From: Acidobacteriaceae bacterium
GTDB lineage: Bacteria > Acidobacteriota > Terriglobia > Terriglobales > Acidobacteriaceae
Direction: 5' to 3'
Assembly (NCBI GenBank): GCA_030039895.1
Contig: JASHUR010000336.1
Coordinates: 1-7,758, forward strand
DNA length: 7,758 nucleotides
Positions 6,547 through 7,758 of this stretch are shown one piece after another. The notes beneath the pieces were generated by a model that was not told where the DNA came from, made no database searches, and saw nothing but the letters and a program-made list of their open reading frames with translations. How positions within the stretch are numbered: the first letter of the stretch is position 1; every line of letters begins with the position of its first letter. The translations under genes and the position numbers were made by a program.

Positions 6547-7758
6547 CTACCACCCAATCAAATTCCAGAACGTTTCCCAAATCCATAGCGCCGGGCGCCG
6601 CAACAGCACATAGCCTGCGCTATGGAAGCCGTCGAAGATCTTCGCGCGCCCCACCATGCCCGCGCGCAGTTCGGCGCTTTGGTTGGCAAGAAAGACTCGC
6701 GCAAAAAAGACCCTTTCTCCGTTACTCAAATGCGCTTCAGGGCTGACGATGGCAATCCTCCCATGCCAGGTTCGGGCCGGGAAGCTGTCGAATTTGATCG
6801 CAACCCACTGCCCGGGATGAACAAGGGGAATGTCGGCATCATCAACGGCCACATTGACGACGACATTCGATACATCCAGTACCTGGGCAAACGATGCACC
6901 GGCATCCAGGTGCTCTCCCGCGGCGTTTTGCAGGTTTGGAGTGATGACGATACCGTCAATCGGTGACCTGAATTCCGAGTTCAAGAGGCGAAGCTGGGCA
7001 TAGCGGAGCTGGGCCTGGAGATAGTCAGCTTCGGCACGGTCCTGCCCCGCCTTCGGAGAACCTGCGGCCAGGTCATTCTCCATGGCCAGCATTGCGGCCT
7101 GATACTTCGCCTGCGCAGATGCCAAGTCCGCCTTCCATGCCCAGTTGTCCAGATTGCCGAGCACCTGACCTGCTCTAACACGCTCTCCCTCGCGCGCGAA
7201 GACGTTTGCCACATTGCCCTCGACCGGAGCCGCGATAGTAACGATATGTTGCGGGCCAATCATGGCAGCACCCTTGAGTCGAAGAGGCAGAGGGACCAGT
7301 GTGAAGAAGGCGATCGCAGCCAAGGCGACGCTAAGCGCGGCAAAATGGCGCTGGCGGTCGCTTCGCAGCAGCTTTTGCTTACGCTGCATCAGCGGTTCCA
7401 GAATTTGAATAAGCGGGACATCGCGGTAAAGCAGCGCATTGCGCGTGGCAACTGTGGCCTGCCCCGCCAGCACCTTGATCATTTCAATATGAGCAGTTTC
7501 CAGAAAGTCGGGGTCGCCGCTCTCATAAACAAGCATGCCCAGTCTTCCCTGATCGTCGCTGAGCGGTAGCGCATACACGGCCCGCAGTCCGCTCTCCTGG
7601 AAATACTTCTTGAAGTACTCCCGCACCCTGGCGTCAGGATGCTCCGGTTCATCCTTGTGCTGCCGAACAAGCAAAGTCTCATCCTGATCCGAAAGCCATG
7701 TAAGCAACCCGCGGAGCTGTTCAACGGTGGCATCACCCGCGGGAATACTCGCCATTCC
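6547..7758 (-). CDS. GAF-domain HlyD-type membrane adaptor (5' end outside window)
   Basis: At least 403 codons are open to the window edge. The ATG at 7753-7755 is preceded only by an in-frame GGA, and the GAF-like region is incomplete, so the true start is probably outside. Numbering from that ATG, residues 10-110 are the C-terminal part of a GAF-like domain (ALPLSDDQGRLGMLVYE, then a long helix). One membrane segment is at about 138-158. HlyD parts follow: half-lipoyl APVEGNVANVFAREGERV (176-193), a short helical hairpin (about 205-258), SPIDGIV (264-270) and a beta-barrel with LRAGMVGRAKI (363-373). The end is aromatic (WIWETFWNLIGW). A cytoplasmic GAF domain tied to a periplasmic adaptor suggests signal sensing coupled to transport (inference). 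It is the first visible gene of the three-gene operon; the promoter lies outside the window. Confidence 0.9.
   Translation of the reverse strand, partial: GMASIPAGDATVEQLRGLLTWLSDQDETLLVRQHKDEPEHPDARVREYFKKYFQESGLRAVYALPLSDDQGRLGMLVYESGDPDFLETAHIEMIKVLAGQATVATRNALLYRDVPLIQILEPLMQRKQKLLRSDRQRHFAALSVALAAIAFFTLVPLPLRLKGAAMIGPQHIVTIAAPVEGNVANVFAREGERVRAGQVLGNLDNWAWKADLASAQAKYQAAMLAMENDLAAGSPKAGQDRAEADYLQAQLRYAQLRLLNSEFRSPIDGIVITPNLQNAAGEHLDAGASFAQVLDVSNVVVNVAVDDADIPLVHPGQWVAIKFDSFPARTWHGRIAIVSPEAHLSNGERVFFARVFLANQSAELRAGMVGRAKIFDGFHSAGYVLLRRPALWIWETFWNLIGW

Overview
The window looks like chromosomal DNA from a moderately GC-rich Gram-negative soil-type bacterium. My best guess is Acidobacteriota (Terriglobia-like). 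I infer this from the style of the proteins and the gene mix (a hydrolase-like C-terminus, a NagX/HGSNAT-type acyltransferase, GAF-HlyD adaptors, an M50-HlyD fusion), not from any marker gene. There is no tRNA, rRNA, insertion sequence or CRISPR array that I can support.

Layout. (1) Positions 1-513 (+): the 3' end of a protein cut by the window edge, with a beta-sandwich-like C-terminus typical of secreted sugar-active enzymes. (2) Positions 503-1654 (-): a multi-pass membrane acyltransferase of the NagX/HGSNAT family, convergent with and overlapping the first gene by 11 bp. (3) Positions 1850-2884 (+): a sigma-54 enhancer-binding protein (EBP) made only of an AAA+ domain and a Fis-type helix-turn-helix, with no sensory domain. 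(4) Positions 2885-3106: a control region with two copies of TTAATTTTTAA inside an inverted repeat and, downstream, a good -24/-12 sigma-54 promoter (TGGCATG-N4-CTGCT). (5) Positions 3107-3310 (+): a 67-residue, strongly basic peptide that ends in five tandem six-residue repeats (LAK plus three variable residues). (6) Positions 3401-3435: a GC-rich hairpin terminator. (7) Positions 3437-7758 (-): a tightly packed three-gene operon in transcription order GAF-HlyD adaptor (5' end outside the window), lipoprotein MFP-type adaptor, and a PqqD-like/M50 protease/HlyD fusion. Its end converges on the peptide gene.

Working model (inference). The EBP and sigma-54 switch on the small repeat peptide. 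The neighbouring operon encodes an envelope machine that could recognise a peptide (PqqD/RRE-like N-terminus), cleave it in the membrane (HExxH site-2-type protease) and pass it through or across the envelope (three HlyD/MFP adaptors). The peptide is thus a candidate substrate, either a RiPP-like or unmodified cationic peptide product. No peptide-modifying enzyme, ABC ATPase or RND pump is inside the window, so the complete pathway cannot be judged here. I do not recognise the peptide family, and this peptide with its sigma-54 promoter and M50-HlyD neighbours is the best candidate in the window for an undescribed system.
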